From contig NC_067131.1 in the NCBI RefSeq assembly GCF_021347895.1, positions 32,335,411 to 32,399,410 on the forward strand: a stretch of DNA of 64,000 bases. The letters run 5' to 3'. The stretch comes from Acanthochromis polyacanthus (Eukaryota; Chordata; Actinopteri; Pomacentridae). Below the pieces are notes generated by a model that searched no databases, was not told the DNA's origin, and saw only the letters and a list, made by a program, of their open reading frames with translations. Positions within the stretch are counted from its first letter, which is position 1. Every line of letters begins with the position of its first letter. Of this stretch, positions 49,601 through 60,120 are shown piece by piece. Position numbers and translations under genes: made by a program.

Positions 49601-50463
49601 ACAGCTGGTTAACTGTGTTTATATATAACCGTTACACCTGCTTAACTGTGTTTAAATACAACCGTTACAGCTGGTTAACTGTGTTTTTATATAACCGTTA
49701 CAGCTGGTTAACTGTGTTCATATACAACCGTTACAGCTGGTTAACTGTGTTCATATACAACCGTTACAGCTGGTTAACTGTGTTCATATACAACCGTTAC
49801 ACCTGCTTAACTGTGTTTATATATAACCGTTACAGCTGGTTAACTGTGTTCATATACAACCGTTACAGCTGGTTAACTGTGTTTATATACAACCGTTACA
49901 GCTGGTTAACTGTGTTCATATACAACCATTACAGCTGGTTAACTGTGTTCATATACAACCATTACAGCTGGTTAACTGTGTTCATATACAACCGTTACAG
50001 CTGGTTAACTGTGTTCATATACAACCGTTACAGCAGGTTAACTGTGTTTATATACAACCGTTACAGCTGCTTAACTGTGTTTATATACAACCGTTAAAGC
50101 TGGTTAACTGTGTTCATATACAACCGTTACAGCTGGTTAACTGTGTTTATATACAACCGTTACACCTGCTTAACTGTGTTTATATCCAACCGTTACAGCT
50201 GGTTAACTGTGTTCATATAGAACCGTTACAGCTGGTTAATTGTTAATATTTTACTGTTATAGCTGGTTAACTGTTTATATATAACTGTTACAGCTGGTTA
50301 ACTGTTTATATTTTACCGTTACAGCCCTGGTAACGGTGTTTTAATAAACTGTAAACAGCAGCTGCTCACTGAGGTGAAGATTCATCTCGTCTGAATGTGG
50401 ATCTTCCTCGCTGCATGAATAAAGCAAATTATTGCTGATGATTAATGAAGGACCCACCTGTAC
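46627..50463 (-). other. ppp1r3c: ppp1r3c coding intron (phase 1)
   Basis: The 3.8-kb intron runs from donor GAAG|gtacag (50,463) to acceptor ccctccag (46,627). It separates the PP1-binding motif from the CBM21 domain. About 3.1 kb of it is the 33-bp array. 46,640-47,220 shows nothing else recognisable. Confidence 0.85.
47225..50330. repeat. 33-bp minisatellite (gttacagctggttaactgtgtttatatacaacc)
   Basis: Roughly 95 units. Variants: cagctggtt versus cacctgctt, gtgttcatata versus gtgtttatata, and shorter units lacking 2-4 bp. The unit is a multiple of three, so long open frames (NRYSWLTVFIY) appear; they are not genes. Most units contain GTTAAC. Degenerate units mark both ends. Confidence 0.97.
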
Positions 50464-50797
50464 CTTCCCCCAGGTGAATGTCGTCGGCAGCGCCCTCTAT
50501 CTCTGTCAGGTGGAACTGCAGCTCGTCTTCGTCCTCGTCCTCGTGGAACACGTGCACGGCAGTTAACGCCAGACCCTGAGAGTCTGCGAACACCACGCTC
50601 TTCTTCTTCCTCCTCACCTGGCCGCTTTCTGCCGCTGATGATGAGGACGTGGTTACCTTGGCAACGCGTTCACAGCACAGGCAGGGTCGCAGCATGGCGG
50701 CTGATGGCGAGCAGCGATTGTCATGGTTACTGAGGAAGAGGCACAGAGGAGGAGAGCTGGACAGACAGAACCTCACCGCCACGTCCACGGGCATCAT
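50464..50797 (-). CDS. ppp1r3c: ppp1r3c, coding exon 1 (PP1-binding RVxF motif)
   Basis: 111 codons plus one base, from the ATG at 50,797 to donor GAAG|gtacag. It starts MMPVDVAVRFCLSSSPPL, matching PPP1R3C (MPVDVAMRLCLAHSPP). The motif KKKSVVFAD (residues 65-72) is the PP1-docking RVxF site, followed by SQGLALTAVHVF and an acidic run EDEDEDELQFHL. The start is supported by an in-frame TGA upstream if the proposed 5' exon at 57,572 is used. Joined to exon 2 it gives a complete 299-residue protein with no lesion. Confidence 0.94.
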
Positions 50798-50811
50798 GGG
50801 AGATGGAGTCC
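50798..50811 (-). other. ppp1r3c: ppp1r3c 5' UTR start of exon, acceptor at 50,812
   Basis: The minus strand reads ttcgttctcag|ggactccatctcccATGATG, a good acceptor 14 bp upstream of the ATG. This suggests a further non-coding exon upstream. Confidence 0.6.
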
Positions 50812-51065
50812 CTGAGAACGAAGAGCGGGTTCTTCATGAACTTCCTGTTATCAGCTGCTGGAACATCACAGGTTAGTTCATTACTCTGTCGTTCTTCAAG
50901 ACACCGACCTTCACTGCAGGACTGTAGCAGCGACATCATCGCAAGGAAACGTTACGAATCAAAGTTCCAATAAAACACAGTGGAGCCACATGTTCAATGG
51001 ATGTGTTTATCCTGCATGTAAACACACCGCTTCTAAAAACCACACGCATGGGAGGTGACTACAGG

Positions 51066-54000
51066 TCATCATAGGTCACTACAGGTAAGTAGAGGTCACT
51101 ACAGGTAAGTAGAGGTCACTACAGGTAAGTAGAGGACACTACAGGTAAGTAGAGGACACTACAGGTCATTAGAGGTCACTACAGGTAAGTAGAGGACACT
51201 ACAGGTCATTAGAGGTCACTACAGGTAAGTAGAGGACACTACAGGTAAGTAGAGGACACTACAGGTCATTAGAGGACACTACAGGTCATTAGAGGTCACT
51301 ACAGGTAAGTAGAGGACACTACAGGTAAGTAGAGGACACTACAGGTCATTAGAGGTCACTACAGGTAAGTAGAGGACACTACAGGTCATTAGAGGTCACT
51401 ACAGGTCATTAGAGGACACTACAGGTCATTAGAGGTCACTACAGGTAAGTAGAGGTCACTACAGGTAAGTAGAGGACACTCCAGGTCATTAGAGGTCACT
51501 ACAGGTAAGTAGAGGACACTAGAGGTCATTAGAGGTCACTACAGGTCATTAGAGGTCACTACAGGTAAGTAGAGGTCACTACAGGTAAGTAGAGGACACT
51601 ACAGGTCATTAGAGGTCACTACAGGTAAGTAGAGGACACTAGAGGTCATTAGAGGACACTACAGGTCATTAGAGGTCACTACAGGTAAGTAGAGGACACT
51701 ACAGGTCATTAGAGGTCACTACAGGTAAGTAGAGGACACTAGAGGTCATTAGAGGTCACTACAGGTCATTAGAGGTCACTACAGGTAAGTAGAGGACACT
51801 ACAGGTAAGTAGAGGACACTACAGGTCATTAGAGGTCACTACAGGTAAGTAGAGGACACTACAGGTAAGTAGAGGACACTACAGGTAAGTAGAGGTCACT
51901 ACAGGTAAGTAGAGGACACTACAGGTCATTAGAGGTCACTACAGGTAAGTAGAGGACACTACAGGTTATTAGAGGTCACTACAGGTAAGTAGAGGACACT
52001 ACAGGTCAGTAGAGGACACTACAGGTCATTAGAGGTCACTACAGGTAAGTAGAGGACACTACAGGTCATTAGAGGTCACTACAGGTCATTAGAGGTCACT
52101 ACAGGTAAGTAGAGGACACTACAGGTCATTAGAGGTCACTACAGGTAAGTAGAGGACACTACAGGTAAGTAGAGGACACTACAGGTCATTAGAGGTCACT
52201 ACAGGTAAGTAGAGGACACTACAGGTCATTAGAGGTCACTACAGGTCATTAGAGGACACTACAGGTCATTAGAGGTCACTACAGGTAAGTAGAGGTCACT
52301 ACAGGTAAGTAGAGGACACTAGAGGTCATTAGAGGTCACTACAGGTCATTAGAGGTCACTACAGGTCATTAGAGGTCACTACAGGTCATTAGAGGTCACT
52401 ACAGGTCATTAGAGGACACTACAGGTCATTAGAGGTCACTACAGGTAAGTAGAGGACACTACAGGTAAGTAGAGGACACTACAGGTCATTAGAGGACACT
52501 ACAGGTCATTAGAGGACACTACAGGTCATTAGAGGTCACTACAGGTCATTAGAGGTCACTACAGGTAAGTAGAGGACACTACAGGTAAGTAGAGGACACT
52601 ACAGGTCATTAGAGGTCACTACAGGTCATTAGAGGTCACTACAGGTAAGTAGAGGTCACTACAGGTAAGTAGAGGACACTACAGGTAAGTAGAGGACACT
52701 ACAGGTCATTAGAGGTCACTACAGGTAAGTAGAGGACACTACAGGTAAGTAGAGGACACTACAGGTCATTAGAGGTCACTACAGGTAAGTAGAGGACACT
52801 ACAGGTCATTAGAGGTCACTACAGGTAAGTAGAGGTCACTACAGGTCATTAGAGGTCACTACAGGTCATTAGAGGTCACTACAGGTCATTAGAGGTCACT
52901 ACAGGTCATTAGAGGACACTACAGGTCATTAGAGGTCACTACAGGTCATTAGAGGTCACTACAGGTAAGTAGAGGACACTACAGGTCAGTAGAGGACACT
53001 ACAGGTCATTAGAGGTCACTACAGGTCATTAGAGGTCACTACAGGTAAGTAGAGGACACTACAGGTAAGTAGAGGACACTACAGGTCATTAGAGGTCACT
53101 ACAGGTCATTAGAGGTCACTACAGGTAAGTAGAGGTCACTACAGGTAAGTAGAGGACACTACAGGTCAGTAGAGGACACTAGAGGTCATTAGAGGTCACT
53201 ACAGGTCAGTGGAGGTCACTACAGGTAAGTAGAGGACACTACAGGTCATTAGAGGTCACTACAGGTAAGTAGAGGTCACTACAGGTCATTAGAGGTCACT
53301 ACAGGTCATTAGAGGTCACTACAGGTAAGTAGAGGACACTACAGGTCATTAGAGGTCACTACAGGTCATTAGAGGACACTACAGGTCATTAGAGGACACT
53401 ACAGGTAAGTAGCGGTCACTACAGGTAAGTAGAGGTCACTACAGGTAAGTAGAGGACACTACAGGTAAGTAGAGGACACTACAGGTAAGTAGAGGTCACT
53501 ACAGGTAAGTAGAGGTCACTACAGGTAAGTAGAGGACACTACAGGTAAGTAGAGGTCACTACAGGTAAGTAGAGGACACTACAGGTAAGTAGAGGTCACT
53601 ACAGGTCATTAGAGGTCACTACAGGTAAGTAGAGGACACTACAGGTCATTAGAGGTCACTACAGGTAAGTAGAGGACACTACAGGTCATTAGAGGTCACT
53701 ACAGGTAAGTAGAGGACACTACAGGTCATTAGAGGTCACTACAGGTCATTAGAGGTCACTACAGGTAAGTAGAGGTCACTACAGGTCATTAGAGGTCACT
53801 ACAGGTAAGTAGAGGACACTACAGGTAAGTAGAGGACACTACAGGTCATTAGAGGTCACTACAGGTCATTAGAGGACACTACAGGTCATTAGAGGTCACT
53901 ACAGGTCATTAGAGGACACTACAGGTAAGTAGAGGACACTACAGGTCATTAGAGGTCACTACAGGTCATTAGAGGACACTACAGGTCATTAGAGGTCACT

Positions 54001-55755
54001 ACAGGTCATTAGAGGACACTACAGGTCATTAGAGGACACTACAGGTAAGTAGCGGTCACTACAGGTAAGTAGAGGTCACTACAGGTAAGTAGAGGACACT
54101 ACAGGTAAGTAGAGGTCACTACAGGTCATTAGAGGTCACTACAGGTAAGTAGAGGTCACTACAGGTAAGTAGAGGACACTACAGGTAAGTAGCGGTCACT
54201 ACAGGTAAGTAGAGGACACTACAGGTCATTAGAGGTCACTACAGGTAAGTAGAGGACACTAGAGATCATTAGAGGTCACTACAGGTCATTAGAGGTCACT
54301 ACAGGTCATTAGAGGTCACTACAGGTCATTAGAGGTCACTACAGGTCATTAGAGGACACTACAGGTCATTAGAGGTCACTACAGGTCATTAGAGGTCACT
54401 ACAGGTAAGTAGAGGACACTACAGGTCAGTAGAGGACACTACAGGTCATTAGAGGTCACTACAGGTCATTAGAGGTCACTACAGGTAAGTAGAGGACACT
54501 ACAGGTAAGTAGAGGACACTACAGGTCATTAGAGGTCACTACAGGTCATTAGAGGTCACTACAGGTAAGTAGAGGTCACTACAGGTAAGTAGAGGACACT
54601 ACAGGTCAGTAGAGGACACTAGAGGTCATTAGAGGTCACTACAGGTCAGTGGAGGTCACTACAGGTAAGTAGAGGACACTACAGGTCATTAGAGGTCACT
54701 ACAGGTAAGTAGAGGTCACTACAGGTCATTAGAGGTCACTACAGGTCATTAGAGGTCACTACAGGTAAGTAGAGGACACTACAGGTCATTAGAGGTCACT
54801 ACAGGTCATTAGAGGACACTACAGGTCATTAGAGGACACTACAGGTAAGTAGCGGTCACTACAGGTAAGTAGAGGTCACTACAGGTAAGTAGAGGACACT
54901 ACAGGTAAGTAGAGGACACTACAGGTAAGTAGAGGTCACTACAGGTAAGTAGAGGTCACTACAGGTAAGTAGAGGACACTACAGGTAAGTAGAGGTCACT
55001 ACAGGTAAGTAGAGGACACTACAGGTAAGTAGAGGTCACTACAGGTCATTAGAGGTCACTACAGGTAAGTAGAGGACACTACAGGTCATTAGAGGTCACT
55101 ACAGGTAAGTAGAGGACACTACAGGTCATTAGAGGTCACTACAGGTAAGTAGAGGACACTACAGGTCATTAGAGGTCACTACAGGTCATTAGAGGTCACT
55201 ACAGGTAAGTAGAGGTCACTACAGGTCATTAGAGGTCACTACAGGTAAGTAGAGGACACTACAGGTAAGTAGAGGACACTACAGGTCATTAGAGGTCACT
55301 ACAGGTCATTAGAGGACACTACAGGTCATTAGAGGTCACTACAGGTCATTAGAGGACACTACAGGTAAGTAGAGGACACTACAGGTCATTAGAGGTCACT
55401 ACAGGTCATTAGAGGACACTACAGGTCATTAGAGGTCACTACAGGTCATTAGAGGACACTACAGGTCATTAGAGGACACTACAGGTAAGTAGCGGTCACT
55501 ACAGGTAAGTAGAGGTCACTACAGGTAAGTAGAGGACACTACAGGTAAGTAGAGGTCACTACAGGTCATTAGAGGTCACTACAGGTAAGTAGAGGTCACT
55601 ACAGGTAAGTAGAGGACACTACAGGTAAGTAGCGGTCACTACAGGTAAGTAGAGGTCACTACAGGTAAGTAGAGGTCACTACAGGTCATTAGAGGTCACT
55701 ACAGGTCATTAGAGGTCACTACAGGTAAGTAGAGGTCACTACAGGTAACTAGAGG
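51066..55755. repeat. 20-bp minisatellite, no indels seen, containing CAGGTAAGT
   Basis: About 234 units of two main types, acaggtaagtagaggacact and acaggtcattagaggtcact. The phase never slips: every 60 bp the sequence returns to acagg or acaggt. The first type contains CAGGTAAGT, a perfect 5' splice-site consensus on the plus strand. A block of about 1.4 kb is repeated at a 1,440-bp offset (for example 53,161-53,460 and 54,601-54,900). It lies in the proposed 5' UTR intron of ppp1r3c, on the opposite strand to the gene's own sense. Confidence 0.97.
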
Positions 55756-56105
55756 TCACAGTGCTTTCAGCTTCAGTCCAGCACATGAGTCAGACCAACA
55801 TGGTAATTGAGTTAAAAGTTGTCTCTTCTATTTTGAAAACACTTCAGTTCAAAATGTTTCTGAAATCATCTGAGGAAAGAAATAATCTGCAGCTGAATCT
55901 GTCCTGCTTTAAGTTCCAGTTCAGATGTCTGAGGACAGTTTGGTGATGCGTGGGATCTCCAGAGGCTGCATCTAATTTACATAAAGTAGAATAGTTTAGT
56001 CTACTTTATGTAAATGAGCAGCAGGGAGAATCACCACTACCAGACCAGCATGCAGCATATTTACATGATGATAAACATATCTAGTGGACACACAGCTTCA
56101 CAGTC
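55756..56105. mobile_element. Copy of the foldback-type element, left end lost into the array
   Basis: gtgctttcagcttcagtccagcacatgagtcagaccaacatgg and the following 180 bp are a diverged copy of 56,340-56,760. The right end ctagtggacacacagcttcac resembles the terminus of the next element. An internal perfect inverted repeat, attacataaagtaga-type arms at 55,974-56,015, is also present. The left part is replaced by the 20-bp array. Confidence 0.65.
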
Positions 56106-56227
56106 AACACAACAACAGCAGCAGTCTGTCGTTTATCATCACACAGACTGAACTTTAACACTGAAACATAGGAGAAATCCTGGAAGTGACCTGTTGAAAT
56201 ATTTATAAAGATAATTATGAGCCAGTT

Positions 56228-57103
56228 TTGAAGCCGCGTGTCCACTATGTTTGCTTTTCATGCACGGCAACGTACCGCACCTGAACATGTAACGGCCGGT
56301 GGGCGGTCACTAGTGGACCACAGCGTGGTCACATGACCGAGCTTTCAGCTGACAGTCCAGCAGATGAGTCTGATAAACACAGCGGCTGGACCACAAACTT
56401 TCCCTTTTATTTCTAAAACACTGATGGTTACCATGTGTGCTCAGATCCAGCTGTTAGAAGCTTCTCCTCCACAGTGAACTGTGTTCAACACCTTCTTTAA
56501 GCTGCTTTCCTCCCCTGATTGGACAAACGCATCGACTCGGGCGCTGGTCTGCTCCTGGATTTCAAACCGGACCAACATGGCGGCTCGGCTGCAAACTTTG
56601 TCTATTATTACAAAAACACTTCAGGGAAAAGTGTTTCTGAAATCATTTGAGGAGAGAAATAAGCTGCAGCAGCTGAATGTGTCCTGGTTTTATTTCACTG
56701 ATGGTTAGTTTAGATGTTTGAGGACAGTTTCAGGATGTGTGGAATCTCTGCATGCTGGAGTCCAGTCTATGTAAATGAGCTGCAGGTAAACACACCGGAT
56801 CACAGCTGGAAACACCCCACATGTGGCATTCTGGTCCGGTTGTGGTGCGTTTCCATCTGTGATCCGGTGTGTTTACCTGCAGCTCATTTGCATAAAGTAG
56901 ACTGGACTTCTACTTTATGTAAATTAGATGCGGCGTGCAGAGATTCCCCAAAAGCTCGGTCATGTGACCACGTAGTGACCTGCTGTTGCTGTCATGTGAC
57001 CATGCTGTGGTCCACTAGTGACCGCCTGCTGGCCGTGTGATGTTCACATGTGATGCGTTGCCGTGTGGGAAAATCACATACAGTGGACACACGGCTTCAG
57101 GTT
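56228..57103. mobile_element. Non-autonomous element with about 110-bp inverted ends and an inner hairpin
   Basis: The left end tgaagccgcgtgtccactatg...ggtcactagtggaccacagcgtggtcacatgac pairs with the inverted right end ending agtggacacacggcttcag. Inside, 56,775-56,820 and 56,850-56,892 form a second stem of about 43 bp (gtaaacacaccggatcaca and its inverse). No transposase was found. Target duplication unclear. Confidence 0.75.
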
Positions 57104-57571
57104 GTGAACACTCATGACAGGGTTTTCCATAAATAAACAGATAAACAACAGAGCAGTGACTTACTGGTAGCTCACCTGTCCAGGTGTCACCTGTCCGTCT
57201 ACCTGTGCAGGAGGGAACAACAACTAATACTTCTTCAATAACAGCAGCTGGTTCAGCAGTGGAACTGCAGCTGATCAATAACTGATCAGTAAGTCTGATT
57301 AATGATTATTAGCTTCAGTTTTAAAAAGAAATTTGATGTTAGTGTCTGAAAGCTGATCATTTAAACCTGCTGGTTATTTACACTGGTTAGTTAAACCGGT
57401 TACTAGCTAAATTGGTTAGTTAAACTGGTTATTATATACACTGGTTTTAGTTAAACTGGTTACTAGCTAAATTGGTCAGTCAAACTGGTTATTATATGTA
57501 CTGGTATTAGTTAAGCTGGTTACTAATGAAGCTGCTCCGTGCAGCAGCTGTGGCGCAGTTTAAAATCTCAC
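57104..57571. other. Intron or intergenic sequence, short degenerate repeats
   Basis: Between about 57,370 and 57,520 are degenerate copies of ggttagttaaactggttact. Nothing else was recognised. Confidence 0.5.
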
Positions 57572-57760
57572 CTGCTGCTCTTCACTGGACGCGCAGAGAT
57601 ACAGCCGCTCAGGTTTGGTTCAGTTCGGGCCTGTCCGGCCCTATTCGGCTGGTTTCGACCCTGTTCGGCTGGTTTCGGGCTGATCCATCAAGAAGGTTGC
57701 AGTTTGTTCGTTTTTCTTCACTTTCTTTTCATTTTTCAGCCATTTTAAAACACAGACACC
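57572..57760 (-). other. ppp1r3c: Candidate ppp1r3c non-coding first exon
   Basis: On the minus strand a CpG-containing stretch ends at gagcagcag|gtgaga, a strong donor at 57,571. Spliced to the acceptor at 50,812, the ppp1r3c frame meets a TGA in this exon, so the ATG at 50,797 would be the first in-frame start. An upstream ORF of about 15 codons (MDQPETSRTG...) would precede it. The start of the exon is a guess. Confidence 0.45.
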
Positions 57761-57880
57761 GTCCTCGCGCTCAGCCCCGCCCCCCGAACACTCACACAGC
57801 ACGAGCACACACAGCAGCCAATCAGAGCGCAGTGCCGTCCTCCGTCCAATCAGAAGCAGTACTGGGTTGACGAGGGGGGG
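57761..57880 (-). promoter_or_regulatory. ppp1r3c: Candidate promoter: two CCAAT boxes and a GC box
   Basis: ccaatcagagcgc (57,819) and ccaatcagaagc (57,845) are two CCAAT motifs, and the minus strand reads ggggggcggggctgagcgcg (about 57,760-57,785). The region is richer in CpG than its surroundings. It lies directly upstream of the candidate first exon. No TATA box was seen. Confidence 0.5.
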
Positions 57881-57889
57881 GATCCCTGA

Positions 57890-58980
57890 GCGCTGACTGA
57901 CAGGAGGAGGAGCTGCTCCGCTGAATAAATGATCAAGTAAGGTTTAATAAACGGAGTAAAACATCATGAGAGTAAGAAGAGAAGCAGAAGAACATTATTT
58001 ACCTCAGAAATAAAGACATTTCACCACAATCTGATGAATCTCAGGAATAAACCAACCGAGTGTTCAGAGTGAATCTGCTTCATTATTGTTCATCTGTGTT
58101 TGTGGTAAACCACAGTTATTTATGTTTATTTATCAATAAGAATAAAAGGACTTTTAATATTTAAATCAGCCAGTAAATCTCCATAATTAAAGCTTCAGGG
58201 GCTGAGCCTTAATATGATTATAGTCTAGTCGAGATGTTTTATTTTATGTGAGCATTAAAATGTCAATTATTCAGGTAGTTTGACATCATGACTCTGCAGG
58301 ATGTGAACCTCAATAGAAGCTTCATTTTCCTGCTTTAATACTCTGAATAAATAACAGTGACTTCACTCAAGCCTGTTCTTATCAGTTCTTTTTTTATTGT
58401 TATGCCTCCATTCATTTAGTTTCTGTCTTTATAAAGCTTCCTGAAGCTTTTTTTGCTACACTATATAAATACATGAAACCAGAAATCAGCATTTATTGTT
58501 CTTCTTTTAAAACCAAGCAGACCTTTTTTATTTAAACATTTTATTTGGTGAATGAATCCACTCTTTAATTATACATTTGTCATTTCATTGTTCTGTTTAT
58601 AAAAGTGATGACGCTTCATCAGGCCGGTGAACCCTGTCAGGCAGTGCTGAGGGCAAAACTGTCCCAATCCACTGCTGCTGACTTTTATTTTGAAAGTGTG
58701 TCCAGCTTGTCATTAATGTTTGGTCATTTCCTGCAGAAAGTAACTTCTATTTTTTATGTAGAAATCAGGTTTGTGGTGAACAACAGCTGAATCCATCAGG
58801 TATTACCCTTACAGGTACACCTCACCTGTCATGGGTGGAAACCCGTTCAGGTAAGCAGAGCAGCCAATCAGCAGATTCAAACTTACAACCTTCCTGTTGG
58901 AACCAATCCAACGCCACACAACAGAAAGCATGAATCGATGGAAAACCAGCAGCAAACATTTCCAGCAAACCTCCTCAGGG
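57890..58980. other. Intergenic, no feature recognised
   Basis: AT-rich sequence with no coding, RNA or repeat signature that I could identify. Confidence 0.5.
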
Positions 58981-58994
58981 TTAGTTCACCTTCA

Positions 58995-60118
58995 TCCATT
59001 CCATCCATCCATCCATCCATCCATCCATCCATCCATCCATCATGCATCCATCCATCATCCACCCATGATCAATCATTCATTCATCCATCCATCCATCATC
59101 CATCATCATCCATCATCCATCCATCATCACCATCATCCATCCATCATCCATCCATCATCCATCATCCATCCATCCATCATCCATCCATCATCCATTCATC
59201 ATCCATCCATCCATCCATCATCCATCCATCCATCATCTATCATCCATCCATCCATCCATCATCCATCCATCCACCCATCCATCCACCCATCCACCCATCC
59301 ACCCATCCATCATCTATCCATCCATCCATCATCTATCCATCCATCCATCCATCCATCCATCATGCATCCATCCATCATCCACCCATGATCAATCATTCAT
59401 TCATCCATCCATCCATCATCCATCATCATCCATCATCCATCCATCATCACCATCATCCATCCATCATCCATCCATCATCCATACATCCATCATCCATCCA
59501 TCATCCATCCATCCATCATCTATCATCCATCCATCCATCCATCATCCATCCATCCACCCATCCATCCACCCATCCACCCATCCATCCATCCATCATCTAT
59601 CCATCCATCCATCCATCCATCATCTATCCATCCATCCATCATCTATCCATCATCCATCATCATCCATCATCCATCCATCATCATCATCATCCATCCATCA
59701 TCCATCCATCATCCATCATCCATACATCCATCATCCATCCATCATCCATTCATCATCCATCATCCATCCTCCATCCATCATCCATCATCATCCATCATCT
59801 ATCCATCCATCATCCATCCATCATCCATCCATCCATCATCCATCCATCACCCTTCCATCACCCATCCATCATCCATCCATCCATCAACCATCCATCATCC
59901 ATCCATCATCCATCCATCCATCCATCATCCATCCATCACCCATCCATCACCCATCCATCCATCCATTATCCATCCATCATCCATCATCCATCACCCATCC
60001 ATCATCCATCCATCCATCCATCCATCCACCATCCATCATCCATCAATCATCCATCATCCATCCATCCATCCATCCATCCATCCACCATCCATCATCCATC
60101 CATCATCCATCTATCTTT
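58995..60118. repeat. (CATC/CATCC)n microsatellite with internal duplication
   Basis: About 1.1 kb of catc and catcc units. The block 59,020-59,300 (with catgcatccatc, acccatgatcaatcattcattc) recurs at about 59,345-59,640, offset near 320 bp. The long Ser/His/Pro open frames are artefacts. Confidence 0.97.
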
Positions 60119-60120
60119 AT

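Noticed and set aside
47786..50097. Repeated YNRYSWLTVFI proteins
   Set aside because: The 33-bp unit is a multiple of three and lies in the ppp1r3c intron.
46061..50797. PPP1R3B, PPP1R3D or PPP1R3G instead of PPP1R3C
   Set aside because: The N-terminus MPVDVAxRxCLxxSPP and C-terminus FPEWQSWG with the split after the RVxF region fit PPP1R3C best; the position beside an ankrd1-like gene agrees.
51066..55755. CRISPR-like array
   Set aside because: Units are contiguous 20-mers without unique spacers, in a vertebrate gene context; it is a minisatellite.
56714..57040. 108-codon frame in the foldback element
   Set aside because: It crosses the hairpin arms and has no similarity I can recognise.
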